Shown piece after piece: positions 8,669 to 15,918 of a DNA stretch of 46,322 nt (positions are counted from its first letter, which is position 1; each line of letters opens with the position of its first letter). Where the stretch lies: positions 1-46,322 of the forward strand of contig JAEULG010000044.1 of the NCBI GenBank assembly GCA_016793875.1, given 5' to 3'. Made by a program: the position numbers and the translations under genes. The stretch is from Rhodospirillales bacterium. GTDB taxonomy: Bacteria; Pseudomonadota; Alphaproteobacteria; Rhodospirillales; Defluviicoccaceae. The notes beneath the pieces were generated by a model that was not told where the DNA came from, ran no database searches, and saw only the letters and a program-made list of their open reading frames with translations.

Positions 8669-9349
8669 TCACAGCCCGCTGTCGAAGATCGCAAGGCTCA
8701 TCGCCAGCTCGCTGACCGCCTCGCCCTGGTTGAGGGTTTCGCGGAACACGCTCTTGATGAAGCCGATCCGTGGCGCATACCATTCCTCGCCGGCCACCTC
8801 GATGGTCGTCCGGCCGCGCGGCAGCGCCACTTCCGCCTTGCCGGTGATTTTTACGTGCAGGCAGTCGGCATATGTTCCGGCCGGCACCATGATCGTTGCC
8901 CGGGTGCTGGCGATCGTCTTAACCGTCGGAAACCGCACTGCCATGGTGGTCCCGGTGCTTTCCCAGCTCGAGGACCAGCTGGTGCCGACGGCAATCGGCG
9001 TCCGCAGCAGGTAGTCGGCGGGCTCGCGAGCAACCGGCGGCTCCTCGCCATGCTGCTGCGCGAAAAGGGCAACACCGCTGGCGGTCTGGGCGATGAAGCG
9101 CACGACGGTGAGGCCGAACAGTTGCGAGCGCTGCGGCGTGAGAGTGCGATCGAAGATCGATACCGGCGACAGATTGGTGACAACGGCGGTGTCGGTAAAC
9201 GTCTCGCTGCCCTGCACCAGCACCACCCGATAGCGCCAGGTCAGTTCCGCTGCCAGCGGGTAGTAAAGGGCAAGCCGGTCCTGGCAGCCGGTGCAGACTG
9301 CAAGGGGTGTCCCCGCCAGCACCGCAAGCGCTGTCCGCCTCGTTAGCAT
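8669..9349 (-). CDS. Hypothetical exported protein, possible lipoprotein
   Basis: 226 residues. The N-terminus MLTRRTALAVLAGTPLAVCTGC has twin Arg, a hydrophobic core and Cys residues, so it is either a lipoprotein with an imperfect lipobox or a Tat/Sec exported protein. The rest is predicted beta-rich, with repeated Thr/Val strands and a region EWYAPRIGFIKSVFRETLN resembling beta-sandwich proteins annotated only as hypothetical. No catalytic motif is visible. It is convergent with the CopD-like gene (9 bp gap) and divergent from mepA. Confidence 0.7.
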   Translation of the reverse strand: MLTRRTALAVLAGTPLAVCTGCQDRLALYYPLAAELTWRYRVVLVQGSETFTDTAVVTNLSPVSIFDRTLTPQRSQLFGLTVVRFIAQTASGVALFAQQHGEEPPVAREPADYLLRTPIAVGTSWSSSWESTGTTMAVRFPTVKTIASTRATIMVPAGTYADCLHVKITGKAEVALPRGRTTIEVAGEEWYAPRIGFIKSVFRETLNQGEAVSELAMSLAIFDSGL

Positions 9350-9418
9350 GCCCGCTTCACCCTGTGTACGGCGCGCTCGCGCAGTTTATGCCATATTCCC
9401 GACGCAATTAAGGCAAAC

Positions 9419-10405
9419 GTGGCATCCACTCCCCTTGTGAGTAAAGCGATTTCGATCACATTGCTGCGAAAGCGTCGCCCACAACAATACTGGCGTCTAA
9501 GCTGGCGCCGATCGGTTTGTGCGATTGCCGCGCTGATTGGAGAAACGGCTTTGCACTCAGCACCTTGCATAGCGCTCGCCGCCGCCTTTCTGTACTTCGC
9601 CGGGCTCGCTGCGATCGCCCGGCCAGCACAGGCAGTCGGCTTCAGCGATGTCACGACGCCCAGTGAGCCGCCGGCACAGGTGTTTGGCGGTCATGCCAAG
9701 GGATGCGTCGCCGGCAGCGAGGCGCTGCCGCTCGAAGGCGACGGCTGGCAGGTGATGCGGCCGTCCCGCAACCGCTTTTGGGGTCACCCCACCCTGGTCG
9801 CGTTCATCGAGAATTTCGCCGGCTCGGCGCGCGCCGCGGGGTGGCCGGGCCTGCTGATCGGCGATCTGGCGCAACCTCGCGGCGGACCGATGAGTAGCGG
9901 CCACCGTTCGCATCAGACCGGCCTCGACGTCGACATCTGGTTTTTGCCGGCACCGCCGCAGGCGCTGTCGCGGTCCGACCGGGAAGGCCTGTCAGCAGTC
10001 TCGATGGTAGCGGAAGGCGGAACGACACTGTCGCCGGCATGGGGCGACGGCTATGCTTGGCTGCTGCAGACGGCGGCGCAGTATCCCGAGGTCGATCGCA
10101 TCTTCGTCAACCCGGCGATCAAGCAGGCGCTGTGCGACACCACCACCGGCGACCGCACGTGGCTCGCCAAGCTCCGCCCGTGGTGGGGGCACGATGCCCA
10201 CTTCCACGTCGGCCTGCACTGTCCCGCCGGTGACGGCGAGTGCGTCGAGCGGCCGGCGATCCCGCCCGGTGACGGCTGCGATGCCTCGCTCGCTTGGTGG
10301 TTCTCGGCGGAGGCGCGCGAGCAGCTGCGCACCGCGACGCCGACCCCGCGGCCGACCCTCGATGATCTGCCGACCGCGTGCCGCGGCGTGCTTTTCGGCG
10401 GCTGA
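9419..10405 (+). CDS. mepA: MepA-type penicillin-insensitive murein endopeptidase
   Basis: Periplasmic LAS-family metallopeptidase that cuts D-Ala-mDAP cross-links in peptidoglycan. Zinc-site motifs are visible: GHRSHQTGLDVDIW (about 161-174) and GHDAHFHVGLHC (about 256-267). Several Cys residues suggest disulfides. The coordinates give the longest frame, from GTG at 9419 (328 residues). A better biological start may be the TTG at 9551: it follows GGAGA by 7 bases and opens a textbook signal peptide ending ARPAQA, giving 284 residues, close to the 274 of E. coli MepA. The upstream 44 residues are basic and look unlike a signal peptide. Confidence 0.9.
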   Translation: MASTPLVSKAISITLLRKRRPQQYWRLSWRRSVCAIAALIGETALHSAPCIALAAAFLYFAGLAAIARPAQAVGFSDVTTPSEPPAQVFGGHAKGCVAGSEALPLEGDGWQVMRPSRNRFWGHPTLVAFIENFAGSARAAGWPGLLIGDLAQPRGGPMSSGHRSHQTGLDVDIWFLPAPPQALSRSDREGLSAVSMVAEGGTTLSPAWGDGYAWLLQTAAQYPEVDRIFVNPAIKQALCDTTTGDRTWLAKLRPWWGHDAHFHVGLHCPAGDGECVERPAIPPGDGCDASLAWWFSAEAREQLRTATPTPRPTLDDLPTACRGVLFGG

Positions 10406-10509
10406 GAGCCGATGGTGATCACCATCTTCCCGGCAAGCGGCATCGGGCCGGCGCCGGCGTGCGGCGACGGCCATCGCCTCACAGCCAAGGGTAGCGGGAG
10501 GAAACAGCA

Positions 10510-10791
10510 ATGGCAGAGGAGAAACGCAGCTTCGAGGGGGTCAGCGCCGCCGTCTGGGAGCGCATGCGCGCGGTGGGCGTGCGCGATCACGGGACCGTCT
10601 TCGAGAACGGCGAGGAGCCGCGCGGCACGGCAACGACACGCACCCCGGTGGGGCCGGTGGTGCTCCGCTTCGAGTTCGATGCCGATGCCGAGCGCATCAC
10701 CTATACCATTCTGCGCAAACCGCTGTTCGCCGCGAGCGGTCTGATCTGGGGCGGTATCGGCGCCACCCTCGCCCGCTGCCGTGACGCCTGA
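10510..10791 (+). CDS. Small hypothetical protein
   Basis: 93 residues, starting after a strong AGGA ribosome site 8 bases ahead. The composition is soluble and mixed; a region reading GPVVLRFEFDADAERITYTILRK looks like beta strands, and the C-terminal IWGGIGATLARCRDA is weakly hydrophobic. No family recognised. It lies 249 bp ahead of the phasin gene on the same strand, so a link to the PHA cluster is possible but not shown. Confidence 0.65.
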   Translation: MAEEKRSFEGVSAAVWERMRAVGVRDHGTVFENGEEPRGTATTRTPVGPVVLRFEFDADAERITYTILRKPLFAASGLIWGGIGATLARCRDA

Positions 10792-11040
10792 ACGTCGGGC
10801 CCTGCAGCGCCCACACCGGGGCGACCTCGCACCGGCAAAGGTCGGCCGGGACGCCTGCTTGGCGAAGGGCCTGCCGCCGGGGTATGGCCGCCATGTCGTT
10901 CGCGGTATTGCGGGTTGCGACGAAACTCCGTAGGTGTGCAACTGCACGGCGGCGACCCATGACCGCCGCACGCGTCGTGCCATCAAGGGGGACCGACCCG
11001 GCGCGGCGCTCACGATCCGGTCCCCGAGGAAACCGCAATC

Positions 11041-11502
11041 ATGGCCGACCCGAACACACCCGACGTCCAGAAGCTCCTGTCCAGCTTCGATCCGACCAAG
11101 ATCATGGGCGAGGTCCAGAACCTGCTGCAGCAGTACAAGCTGCCGGGCCTCGACATGGAAGCCCTTGCGGCAACGCAAAAGAAGAACATCGAGGCGCTGA
11201 CCGCGGCCAACCGAACCGCCATCGAAGGCCTGCAGGCGCTGGCGCGGCGGCAGACCGAGGTGCTGCAGGAGACGATGCAGGAAGCATCGCAGGCCGTCGC
11301 TTCGATGGCGAAGGCGTCGGGCCCAGGCGATCTGGTGGCCAAGCAGACCGAGCTGATGCGCAATGCCTTCGAGAAGGGCGTCGCCACCATGCGCGAGATG
11401 GCGGAGATCGTCACCAACGCGAACAAGGAAGCGGCCGACACCATCAAGGCCCGCATCACCGCGACGCTGGAAGAGGTCCGCAGCCTCGCGCTGAAGAAGT
11501 AG
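11041..11502 (+). CDS. phaP: Phasin family protein (PHA granule-associated)
   Basis: 153-residue phasin, a protein that coats polyhydroxyalkanoate granules. The middle part has the Phasin_2 pattern: a short hydrophobic LLQQYKLPGLDMEAL, then a long amphipathic helix ATQKKNIEALTAANRTAIEG with QALARRQTEVLQE, rich in Ala, Gln, Glu and Met and without Cys. Length matches PhaP proteins. A GAGGA ribosome site lies about 10 bases before the ATG. It is the first gene of a run including two MaoC-like genes and PHA synthase genes in the same direction, which supports the assignment. The gap after it contains a 23-bp perfect palindrome that could end or attenuate the transcript. Confidence 0.93.
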   Translation: MADPNTPDVQKLLSSFDPTKIMGEVQNLLQQYKLPGLDMEALAATQKKNIEALTAANRTAIEGLQALARRQTEVLQETMQEASQAVASMAKASGPGDLVAKQTELMRNAFEKGVATMREMAEIVTNANKEAADTIKARITATLEEVRSLALKK

Positions 11503-11612
11503 GCCCGAGCGCTTCGCGAGCCACCGCCGAGCTGACGCCCGGCGATTCTGGCTTTCCCCAAGGCCGGAACGAGGGGTGGCGCGCGGGCATCCGGATCAGC
11601 CTGACGTTGCCC

Positions 11613-11635
11613 GCCGGCGTCGGCCCGACGCCGGC
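11613..11635 (+). terminator. Perfect GC palindrome between phasin and MaoC genes
   Basis: Arms GCCGGCGTCGG and CCGACGCCGGC flank a single base. In RNA it forms a very stable hairpin. There is no U-run after it, so it may be an attenuator, an mRNA 3' stabiliser or a protein-binding site rather than a classical terminator. Such an element would allow the abundant phasin to be expressed above the downstream enzymes. Confidence 0.45.
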
Positions 11636-11671
11636 AGCAGCCAAGACAGCCACAACACCGAGGGGTAGGGA

Positions 11672-12112
11672 ATGATCGACAAAAAACACATCGGCCGGAC
11701 CACCGCGCCGCAGACCATCGATGTCGAGAAAGGGCGCCTGAAGTTCTTCGCCAAGGCGATCGGTGAGACCGACCCGGTCTACACCGATGAGGAAGCGGCA
11801 AAGGCCGCGGGATATTCGGCGCTGCCCGCACCGCCGACCTTCGCCTTTTGCCTCGAGATGGAAACCAACTCGCTGTGGGACAACATTGCGGCGATGGGTG
11901 TGCCGGTCGGCAAAATTCTCCACGGCTCGCAGACCTTCAAGTACCTCGCGCCGATCCTTGCCGGCGACAAGATTACTTTCGTTACCAAGGTTTCTGACAT
12001 TTACGACAAGAAGGGCGGCAAGATGGAGTTCATCATCGAGGACTCCACCGCCACCAATCAGAACGGGACGCCGGTTGCCGAGCTGCAACGCGTCATCGTC
12101 GTCATCAACTGA
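11672..12112 (+). CDS. MaoC-like N-terminal (HadA-type) dehydratase subunit
   Basis: 146 residues of the single hot-dog fold family seen in HadA and the N-terminal half of MaoC-type hydratases (FAS1-like dehydratase domain). The stretch KFFAKAIGETDPVYTDEEAA and the following LPAPPTFAFCLEM are typical. The hydratase catalytic Asp and His motif is absent, as in other structural subunits, so it should work as a partner. Sixteen bases separate it from the next gene, which carries the catalytic motif, so the two probably form a heterodimeric (R)-specific enoyl-thioester hydratase. In this cluster it would make (R)-3-hydroxyacyl-CoA for PHA synthesis; a fatty acid or other role is possible. Confidence 0.82.
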   Translation: MIDKKHIGRTTAPQTIDVEKGRLKFFAKAIGETDPVYTDEEAAKAAGYSALPAPPTFAFCLEMETNSLWDNIAAMGVPVGKILHGSQTFKYLAPILAGDKITFVTKVSDIYDKKGGKMEFIIEDSTATNQNGTPVAELQRVIVVIN

Positions 12113-12128
12113 CCGGGAGGACGCAAAC

Positions 12129-12548
12129 ATGGCCCTGCCGAGCTACGACGCGATCAACGTCGGCGACGAAGTCATCCACCTCGAGGTGCCGCCGATCTCG
12201 CGCACGACCCTCGCCCTCTACGGCGGCGCGTCGGGCGACCACAATCCGATGCATATCGACATCGATTACGCCAAGGCGGCCGGTCAGTCCGACGTCTTTG
12301 CCCATGGCATGCTGGTGATGGCCTACCTTGGCCGCGGCGTCACCTCGTGGGTGCCGCAGTCGGCGCTGCGCCGTTTCTTCACCCAGTTCAAGGCAATTAC
12401 CCGCGTCGGCGAGAAAATCACCGTCACCGGCAAGGTGGCGAAGAAGGAAGAGGCCGATGGCGAGAAGTGTGTCTCCCTCGAGCTCGCCGCCAAGAACGAC
12501 AATGGCGATACCAAGGCCACCGGCGAGGCGGTCGTCGCCCTCGCCTAA
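12129..12548 (+). CDS. MaoC-like catalytic (HadB/PhaJ-type) dehydratase subunit
   Basis: 139 residues, hot-dog fold. The (R)-specific hydratase motif is intact: YGGASGDHNPMHIDIDYA (about 31-48), with catalytic Asp37 and His42, followed by FAHGMLVMAYLGRG, the usual substrate-tunnel segment. The family adds water to trans-2-enoyl-CoA or removes it from (R)-3-hydroxyacyl-CoA; PhaJ members feed beta-oxidation intermediates to PHA synthase. The ATG at 12129 follows GGGAGGA by 8 bases and lies just after the HadA-like gene, so the two are probably co-expressed. The split into two genes resembles mycobacterial HadAB rather than the usual single PhaJ. Confidence 0.87.
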   Translation: MALPSYDAINVGDEVIHLEVPPISRTTLALYGGASGDHNPMHIDIDYAKAAGQSDVFAHGMLVMAYLGRGVTSWVPQSALRRFFTQFKAITRVGEKITVTGKVAKKEEADGEKCVSLELAAKNDNGDTKATGEAVVALA

Positions 12549-12585
12549 GGTGCCCGCCCAGCCGATTCCCGCTTGATCCTGGCAC

Positions 12586-12627
12586 GACGCCGCCGGCTCC
12601 CTGCGCATCCAGCGCACCGGCGGCGTC
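12586..12627 (+). terminator. Hairpin after the MaoC pair
   Basis: GACGCCGCCGG (12586-12596) pairs perfectly with CCGGCGGCGTC (12617-12627); an inner TGCGC/GCGCA hairpin continues the stem. It lies 38 bases after the HadB-like stop. There is no long U-run, so termination efficiency is uncertain. Confidence 0.45.
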
Positions 12628-12824
12628 CGCTTTCCGGCGATCTGCCGCCGGCGCCGGCTTTCGGATTGCTCTGAATCGGGCGCCGTCGCAGCATCCGCTC
12701 TGCTGCTGGCCACCGCGCCTCCCATCCCGAGACTTGTCAAGCCTGGTGGGGCTGCTTGCTCACCCAGCTCCGCTGGCTTGCGGTTTCCGCAGGAAAGAAG
12801 ATGCTGCATTGCGGTAATTGCATA

Positions 12825-12854
12825 TTGCGGCTGGTAAGCCTTTTATTCTATATT
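12825..12854 (+). promoter_or_regulatory. Possible promoter ahead of the PhaC-like gene
   Basis: TTGCGG at 12825-12830 and TATATT at 12849-12854, spaced 18 bases, in the only AT-rich patch of this region. Matches to sigma-70 boxes are 3 and 5 of 6. It would leave a leader of roughly 190-230 bases. Confidence 0.3.
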
Positions 12855-13046
12855 TGACTTTGCCCAGCTGCCCAACTCAGGCAGTCAACCGATAGCACCG
12901 CGGCAGAAGCGGCAAGTCGGTGACAATGAAGATGGGCAGCACGTCAGCAATCGCGGAGCGGGATCAGCTCCGGTCTGCTAATGCGGCTCAGCCGCAAACG
13001 GGTTTGGTCGGTCGAGAAACTTCGACAGGACTAGGTTTCAGTCGGG

Positions 13047-14564
13047 ATGTCGGTGGCATCCGAGGCTCTGGGTCAGGAGGAATTAGACGCCGTGAACGCA
13101 ATTGCACAAGAACTGCCCGAGATCAGCTCGAGCGTCGGCCGCTACATGCTGGCGCTGATGCGCGCCACCAATCGCGAGATCGCCGAATTCACCGACAGCT
13201 GCCTGATTGCCGGCCAGACGGCGATGCGCGCCAGCCGGGAAAACCCGCTCAGCATGTGGGAAATGGTCCAGGTGATGCAGCACAACCAGGCGCTGATCAC
13301 CAAGGGCCTGATGAGCGCCCAGGAGAAGATGATCAGCTACGTCTTCGACCAGATCGAAGAAGGCAGCCAAGCGCTGGTCAACACCGTCTACAACAGCAAG
13401 AATGGGGAGCGGCTCGGCGAATTCCTCCGCCGCGAAGCCGACGTTATGGAGTCGGTTGCCAACTTCAACGACCAGATCGAGAAGATCAAGGACGAGTTCG
13501 GCTTCCACTTCAACACGTCTGACTACAAGCTGGTCCACGAGACGGCGACGTTCCAGATGTATCAGGTGCTGCCGCTGAAGAAGGGGGTCACGGTTCGCAA
13601 AGACGTCGCGCCGATGCTGCTGGTTCCGCCGTACATGCTGGGCGTGCACATCCTCTCCTTCCTGCCGCATGAGAATAAGAGCTACGCCCACTCCTTCGCC
13701 AACGAGGGCATCCCGACCTACGTCCGCGTCGTCAAGGACATCATGAAAACCGAGGCGGTGCAGCAGACAACCCCGGACGACGACTGCCTGCAGACCCTGG
13801 AGCTGTGCACCAAGCTGAAGGAGATCCATGGCAAGAAGGCAGTGCTGAACGGCACCTGTCAGGGCGGCTACATCTGCCTGATGAACATCCTGTCGGGCAA
13901 GCTCACCGACGTCTGCGATACCCTGATCACCAACGTCGCGCCGATCGACGGCACCTACTCCGACGCGATCAGCGGCATGCCGCAGATGCACAGCGACTTC
14001 ATCACCACGCCGCTGGCCAATGGCAACCGCGTGGCCAATGGCTACATGCTGAGCCTCGGCATGCGGTTCGTCGCCATCGACCGCGAAACGCCGCTGGTGA
14101 AGGTGCTCGACCAGGCTTCGATGCACCGCGCGACCGACCTCAACCCGGGCAAGACGCCAGCAGCACTGTTCCGCTGGCTGCTGAAGGAGCGGGTCCACCT
14201 GCCGCTGGAAGTCGCCAAGATGAGCTCGTGCACCTTCCAGCAGCCAATCGCTGCAGACGGCACCCTGCCCGTCCAGCTGTTCGGCAAGCCGCTGAACCTC
14301 AAGGATCTGGCCACGCTCGGCGTGACTTGGTACCAGAACTACGCGATCAAGGATGACCTCGTGACGCCGCCGTGCGCGACCGCCGGCAACCGCTTCCTCG
14401 ACGGCACCGGCGTCGTCGAATCGGTGGCCTTCCACGGCGGCCATGTCGCCATCCTGACGAGCCCCTACGCCAAGAAGGCTCCGGTCAACGGCGAGTTCGT
14501 CGATGGCACCGGCAAGAAGGCCCGGGGTCCGGTGAAGTTCATGCTGGACCGCGCCGCCGCCTGA
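13047..14564 (+). CDS. Divergent PHA synthase-like alpha/beta hydrolase (Cys nucleophile)
   Basis: 505 residues. An N-terminal helical region (about 15-150), rich in Met, Gln, Glu and Ala, is followed by an alpha/beta hydrolase-like domain. The nucleophile elbow reads GTCQGG (Cys271), the lipase-box variant of PHA synthases (G-x-C-x-G-G). Candidate partners are Asp436 or Asp437 in NYAIKDDLVTPP and His466 in FHGGHVAIL, followed by TSPYAKK as in synthase C-termini. It is unlike both class I and the class III PhaC two genes on, so it is a second, divergent PHA synthase or a related acyltransferase/depolymerase. The start is uncertain: AGGAGG lies 11 bases before a GTG at 13092, which may be the true start (490 residues). 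A strong terminator follows. Confidence 0.85.
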   Translation: MSVASEALGQEELDAVNAIAQELPEISSSVGRYMLALMRATNREIAEFTDSCLIAGQTAMRASRENPLSMWEMVQVMQHNQALITKGLMSAQEKMISYVFDQIEEGSQALVNTVYNSKNGERLGEFLRREADVMESVANFNDQIEKIKDEFGFHFNTSDYKLVHETATFQMYQVLPLKKGVTVRKDVAPMLLVPPYMLGVHILSFLPHENKSYAHSFANEGIPTYVRVVKDIMKTEAVQQTTPDDDCLQTLELCTKLKEIHGKKAVLNGTCQGGYICLMNILSGKLTDVCDTLITNVAPIDGTYSDAISGMPQMHSDFITTPLANGNRVANGYMLSLGMRFVAIDRETPLVKVLDQASMHRATDLNPGKTPAALFRWLLKERVHLPLEVAKMSSCTFQQPIAADGTLPVQLFGKPLNLKDLATLGVTWYQNYAIKDDLVTPPCATAGNRFLDGTGVVESVAFHGGHVAILTSPYAKKAPVNGEFVDGTGKKARGPVKFMLDRAAA

Positions 14565-14597
14565 CCTGCCGGCCACCGCACCGTCCCGAACGATGGA

Positions 14598-14629
14598 CAG
14601 GGCACCTTCGGGTGCCCTGTTTTTTTTTT
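14598..14629 (+). terminator. Rho-independent terminator after the PhaC-like gene
   Basis: CAGGGCACC-TTCG-GGTGCCCTG, a perfect 9-bp stem with a UUCG tetraloop, followed by ten T. It is the clearest terminator in the window and separates the PhaC-like gene from phaE-phaC. Confidence 0.93.
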
Positions 14630-14655
14630 GGTTCGCCTCCGATTATCGCTATAAC
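14628..14655 (+). promoter_or_regulatory. Possible promoter of phaE-phaC
   Basis: TTGGTT at 14628-14633 and TATAAC at 14650-14655, spaced 16 bases, directly after the terminator. The -10 box matches 5 of 6; the -35 is weak. As the terminator isolates phaE from the upstream gene, a promoter is expected in this interval. Confidence 0.4.
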
Positions 14656-14781
14656 TCGCGCTCGGCGCCGATCGGCCCGATCGACCGGATCTCGTCGAAG
14701 GATTTCGAAACCTCAATCGTGCGGCCGGGACCGGATGTTCCGAGCGCTACCGGCCGGAAACCAACTCGGAGGAGAGCAAGA

Positions 14782-15864
14782 ATGGACTGGAGCGCACAAA
14801 CCAACGAAATGTTGAAAACCTGGGGGGAAGCGCAAAAGCAGCTCTGGAGCGGCTGGATGAGCTTGGCTCAGGGCGCCAATCTGGGTCAGGGCGCGCCGAC
14901 GTTCGATCCGACGCAGATGTTCCGCATGGGCGCAGACGCTTGGTCGGGGCTCAAAGAAGGGTCGTCGGAGCGCTTGGCGGGCAACATCCTCGGCACCCCC
15001 GAGGTCATGACCCGCAGCATGAACATGCTGATGCAGGCGTGGCAGATGGTGGCGCCGAAGCTGGAAGCGGGCAAGCCGTGGCAGCCCGACCTGCAGAAGC
15101 TGCTGGAGCAATGGCGCCAGGAAGCTTCCGAGCTGCCAAAGCGGACCGCCTCGGCCGCCGGTGACTTCGCCCAGCTGTCGAAGTCACTGTTCGAGCGCTG
15201 GACCCCGATGACCGCGCCGTGGATGTCGATGATCAGCCAGGCGACATCCTCCCATCCCGGCGAGGCGTTCCTGAGCGGCACCGCCGGGATCGGCCAGCTC
15301 GCCGGCTTCCAGGAGATGTTCCGCGGTCCGTTCGCTCAGATGAGCGTCGGCGAACTGCCCCGAGCCACCGTTGCCCGCGAAAAGATGGGCAAGATGCTGA
15401 AGATGTTCGACGCCCTGAAAGACCTGCAGGACGCGCAGAAGCTGTACCAGAAGACGCTGTCCGCGGGGCTGGCGGAATCGGTCGAGAAGACCGTCGAGCA
15501 TCTGGTGAAGCTCGCCGACAAGGGCGAGAAGGTGACCAGCCCGCGCGATCTGATGCGCACCTGGTACTCGATCGCCGACCGGACGCTGATGCAGAAGTTC
15601 AATACCGCGGAGTTCCTGAAGGTCCAGGACAAGCTGACCGATGCGCTGATGGATCACAAGAAGGCGCAGCGGGAGGCCATGGAGATCGTCTACAACTCGC
15701 TGGAAATTCCCACCCGCAGCGAGATCGACGAGGCCTACAAGGACATCCACGCGCTGAAGCGCGAGGTCCGCGCCCTGCGTCGTGCCCTCAAGGATCCCTC
15801 GGCCAAGCAGGCTGCCGGCCGTGGCAAGAAAAAGGAAATCGAAGCAAGCGAGGCCGCGTCCTAG
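14782..15864 (+). CDS. phaE: PhaE, class III PHA synthase accessory subunit
   Basis: Non-catalytic partner of class III PHA synthase, 360 residues (family about 340-370). A strong GGAGGAG site lies 9 bases before the ATG. The N-terminal half is Trp- and Met-rich with repeated amphipathic helices (MDWSAQTNEMLKTWGEAQ). The C-terminal part has the diagnostic PhaE motif SLEIPTRSEIDEAYKDIHAL followed by a basic coiled coil, and ends in a Lys/Glu-rich tail. PhaE forms the active complex with PhaC and lies 54 bp ahead of it here. Class III systems are best known from purple sulfur bacteria and cyanobacteria. Confidence 0.93.
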   Translation: MDWSAQTNEMLKTWGEAQKQLWSGWMSLAQGANLGQGAPTFDPTQMFRMGADAWSGLKEGSSERLAGNILGTPEVMTRSMNMLMQAWQMVAPKLEAGKPWQPDLQKLLEQWRQEASELPKRTASAAGDFAQLSKSLFERWTPMTAPWMSMISQATSSHPGEAFLSGTAGIGQLAGFQEMFRGPFAQMSVGELPRATVAREKMGKMLKMFDALKDLQDAQKLYQKTLSAGLAESVEKTVEHLVKLADKGEKVTSPRDLMRTWYSIADRTLMQKFNTAEFLKVQDKLTDALMDHKKAQREAMEIVYNSLEIPTRSEIDEAYKDIHALKREVRALRRALKDPSAKQAAGRGKKKEIEASEAAS

Positions 15865-15918
15865 CGGCGCACCAGTCATCGCCCGCCCCCTGCGAGACTC
15901 CGAGAAACGAGGACAGTA

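Larger units (their letters stand above)
12549..13046. other. Intergenic region before the PhaC-like gene
   Basis: About 500 bp without a convincing gene. It begins with a long hairpin (12586-12627). At 12800-12870 the composition turns AT-rich and holds promoter-like boxes (see separate entry). At 12979-12991 there is a small palindrome GCGGCT-C-AGCCGC in what would be the 5' leader. An open frame from 12920 overlaps the PhaC-like gene in another frame and is not trusted. Confidence 0.5.
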
